Origin: Flavobacteriaceae bacterium
Lineage (GTDB): Bacteria > Bacteroidota > Bacteroidia > Flavobacteriales > Weeksellaceae
Assembly: GCA_031273305.1 (NCBI GenBank)
Contig: JAISSC010000183.1
Coordinates: 1-15,756 of the forward strand
Direction: 5' to 3'
Length of the DNA stretch: 15,756 nt
The notes beneath the pieces are model-generated. The model searched no databases. It was not told the origin of the DNA and saw only the letters and a list, made by a program, of their open reading frames with translations. Made by a program: the position numbers and the translations under genes. Position 1 is the stretch's first letter. Every line of letters starts with the position of its first letter. Shown piece after piece: positions 13,956 through 15,756 of this stretch.

Positions 13956-15756
13956 ATGGTGGCAAAGAATTTGGTGCATTTTGAGGAGATGTTGCTCCTA
14001 ATATGTTATCTAAATACTCTCCCACTTGATCCGCAAGGTTTAACTTACTACCAAAGGGGTCAAAGTACTCCGCTCCAAAACGAGCCCCCTCCCTATCAGT
14101 TGGCAAATCTTCATAACTAAACGCTGAATGTGTAGCAAATCCTATAGCGTCGAGCCTTTCTTGGTGATAACCATCTTGGATTGCCTCAGCAACAGGGTCC
14201 ATTGTAGCTTGTCTTGTTATTATTGCTCGGCCTGGTCCTTGTACCAACATAAACCACGGACTACTCATTATCTTTTGCGCTTCCTCTTTTTGTAGCTTAT
14301 AATTGTAAGCCCTTCCTGCATAAAACATAAAATGAGACATATCCATCCAACCTCCTTTGTCGGTATAAATATATCTTCCCTTTTTAGTGTTAAAAAATCC
14401 CGTCTCTGATGGTACTATTTTCCCTTTTTCAAATTTAGTATTACCTAAATTTCTCATATAATTACTCGCTTGTGCTCCTGTATAATTTCCAACTTTTCGA
14501 GAACTAATATTTATTAGTAAATTCCTAAAATCTGACGATGTTCCTGCAAAAGATTGTACTGGCTCACGTCCATCCGGGTCTATTAGGTTGATAGGATTAT
14601 TCAGCGTGTAAATGTATGGGCTAACGCTTGGATACTTCTCCGCCAGCGGATCAACGGAATACCACTGAGAAATTTTAGAATCATAATACCTCGCTCCAAA
14701 ATACCCCAACCCTGTTTCCTCGTCAAATTCTTTAGCATTAAACTTATACGGACTATTCCACTTATCATTTTTCTCTTCAAGAAAAACCTCTCCAAACGGA
14801 ATATACTCAACATGCTGCGAAACTTTCCCCAAACGAGTTGTAACATAGGATGTTGAGCCCAAATGATCAGGATGATAAAAATACAAATCTGTTTCCTCAA
14901 TTACTCCTGTTCCCTCGTATCCCCAGCCTGCTTCTACATTATCATTGGTTACAGGATCGCCCCATTTTATAGGTGGCCCGGGTACATCTCCCGGCTGATT
15001 AAATACAGGAACTTTAGGCCAGCCTAACGGAGGTTCATTATTTTCATTCAGCGGACTTCCAAAATCAGGATAAGGTTGTCCTGTATACTCCGGACTACCA
15101 TAAATACCTTTTTTATCCGGAGGACCCGGAGGAATTCCTAAACTTGCAATATATTCTTCCACTTTCTTATCGTACCAACTTTGCTGCTTAGCAAAATTAA
15201 TGCTTCCGGCAGTAATGCCGTTGCCGTCCAGACCTGAATTATTATCAAAACGTCCGTTGCCTATCTTGCTTACTATACGTTGCGCTCCTATATAATAATG
15301 CTTTGTAAAACTTCCTTCCTTAAACACAAAATAAGGATTTAAATAAGCCGTATAATTCTTTTCATGCCCAAAACTGCCTATATTCGCTCCATTCACAAAC
15401 ATACTTTCAGTTCCGCCACTACTTTTTATTACTCGCTCGTCGCTATCATCATAGGTGTACATACTTATATATCCCCCATCATTTACAGCCTGCAAACGAT
15501 TTTCTTCATCCCAGAGCATATCCCGATATTGATCTCCCCAAGTATAGCCTGCCATATTACCGTTCTTATCATAAGAATACTGATAATCCCGATATTCATT
15601 CATTTTAGTCGTTACCGTCTGATTAATATTTGCCAGTGCATGAGGCTTATCTGTTCGGTATTTATAATTAAGTATATAGTTGCTTTCATTTGGAAATTCT
15701 CCAAACACCTGATGCCCAAGTACTTTCTTGGTTATATTATGCAAGGGGTCATATTC
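13882..15756 (-). CDS. RHS repeat-associated core protein, C-terminal part (5' end off the window)
   Basis: The frame is open to the right edge (Glu-Tyr-Asp-Pro precede the TTG at 15744), so only the last 624 residues are seen. Residues 1-140 hold YD-type RHS repeats (YDPLHNITKK, YSYDKNGNMAGYTW, WDEENRLQAV). A Pro/Gly-rich insert follows (about 205-285). The conserved RHS core comes next: HPDHLGS (295-301), YIPFGE, SPYKFNAKEFDEETGLGYFGARYY, WYSVDPLAEKYPSVSPYIYT and NPINLIDPDGRE, ending at 398. RHS cores form a shell that encloses a C-terminal tip, often a toxin. The ~227-residue tip here includes GGWMDMSH (468-475) and FSYEDLPTD (546-554) and ends in a Pro/Thr/Asn-rich tail. No known nuclease motif is evident. 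Export would probably be by T9SS or T6SS, not shown here. Confidence 0.92.
   Translation of the reverse strand, partial: EYDPLHNITKKVLGHQVFGEFPNESNYILNYKYRTDKPHALANINQTVTTKMNEYRDYQYSYDKNGNMAGYTWGDQYRDMLWDEENRLQAVNDGGYISMYTYDDSDERVIKSSGGTESMFVNGANIGSFGHEKNYTAYLNPYFVFKEGSFTKHYYIGAQRIVSKIGNGRFDNNSGLDGNGITAGSINFAKQQSWYDKKVEEYIASLGIPPGPPDKKGIYGSPEYTGQPYPDFGSPLNENNEPPLGWPKVPVFNQPGDVPGPPIKWGDPVTNDNVEAGWGYEGTGVIEETDLYFYHPDHLGSTSYVTTRLGKVSQHVEYIPFGEVFLEEKNDKWNSPYKFNAKEFDEETGLGYFGARYYDSKISQWYSVDPLAEKYPSVSPYIYTLNNPINLIDPDGREPVQSFAGTSSDFRNLLINISSRKVGNYTGAQASNYMRNLGNTKFEKGKIVPSETGFFNTKKGRYIYTDKGGWMDMSHFMFYAGRAYNYKLQKEEAQKIMSSPWFMLVQGPGRAIITRQATMDPVAEAIQDGYHQERLDAIGFATHSAFSYEDLPTDREGARFGAEYFDPFGSKLNLADQVGEYLDNILGATSPQNAPNSLPPFDNPNKPPTRTNHTTTPVYTKQNP

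Overview
The window looks like chromosomal DNA from a low-GC member of the Bacteroidota, most likely a Flavobacteriales species. The evidence is the gene families (Flavobacteriia-type LptC, an outer-membrane barrel with an SPYSSVGLG motif, a GH73/LysM glucosaminidase, a short RecQ, a large RHS protein), the lack of clear Shine-Dalgarno sites, and several upstream boxes matching the Bacteroidota -7 promoter element TAnnTTTG (before tRNA-Phe, abiEi, recQ and the peptide transporter). Genus cannot be fixed from the sequence alone.

Region 1 (1-2340) is an accessory or defence patch. It holds the 3' part of a DUF4172-type Fic-family gene, a bidirectional terminator, a tRNA-Phe(GAA) gene with a good promoter, and a complete two-gene AbiE-type toxin-antitoxin operon on the minus strand (antitoxin AbiEi, then nucleotidyltransferase toxin AbiEii). 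The AbiE promoter carries repeated AGYRGAAT-like half-sites that could be its autoregulatory operator.

Region 2 (2341-5030) is DNA maintenance: recQ and ung, both on the plus strand. A perfect 14-bp hairpin spans the ung stop codon.

Region 3 (5070-13388) is a run of minus-strand genes. Read in transcription order they are a POT-family peptide transporter, an ACC deaminase/D-cysteine desulfhydrase-like PLP enzyme that overlaps a GH73/LysM autolysin by ATGA, hemL 16 bp later, then an outer-membrane beta-barrel protein, lptC, and a secreted acidic Val/Glu/Pro repeat protein of unknown function. The barrel protein and LptC both concern the envelope; the enzyme-autolysin-hemL cluster looks like one operon.

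Region 4 (13446-15756) is accessory again. About 435 bp without a convincing gene carry GC-rich palindromes and degenerate copies of a dispersed GCAATC-type palindromic repeat. Beyond them lies the C-terminal 624 residues of an RHS-repeat protein that runs off the right edge. Its last ~230 residues, after the conserved DPDGR junction, form a variable tip of the kind that carries toxin activity in polymorphic toxins. A very small membrane-protein ORF overlaps its 3' end in another frame and is a weak immunity candidate. The most unusual material is this RHS tip with its neighbour, and the AbiE operon with its putative operator.
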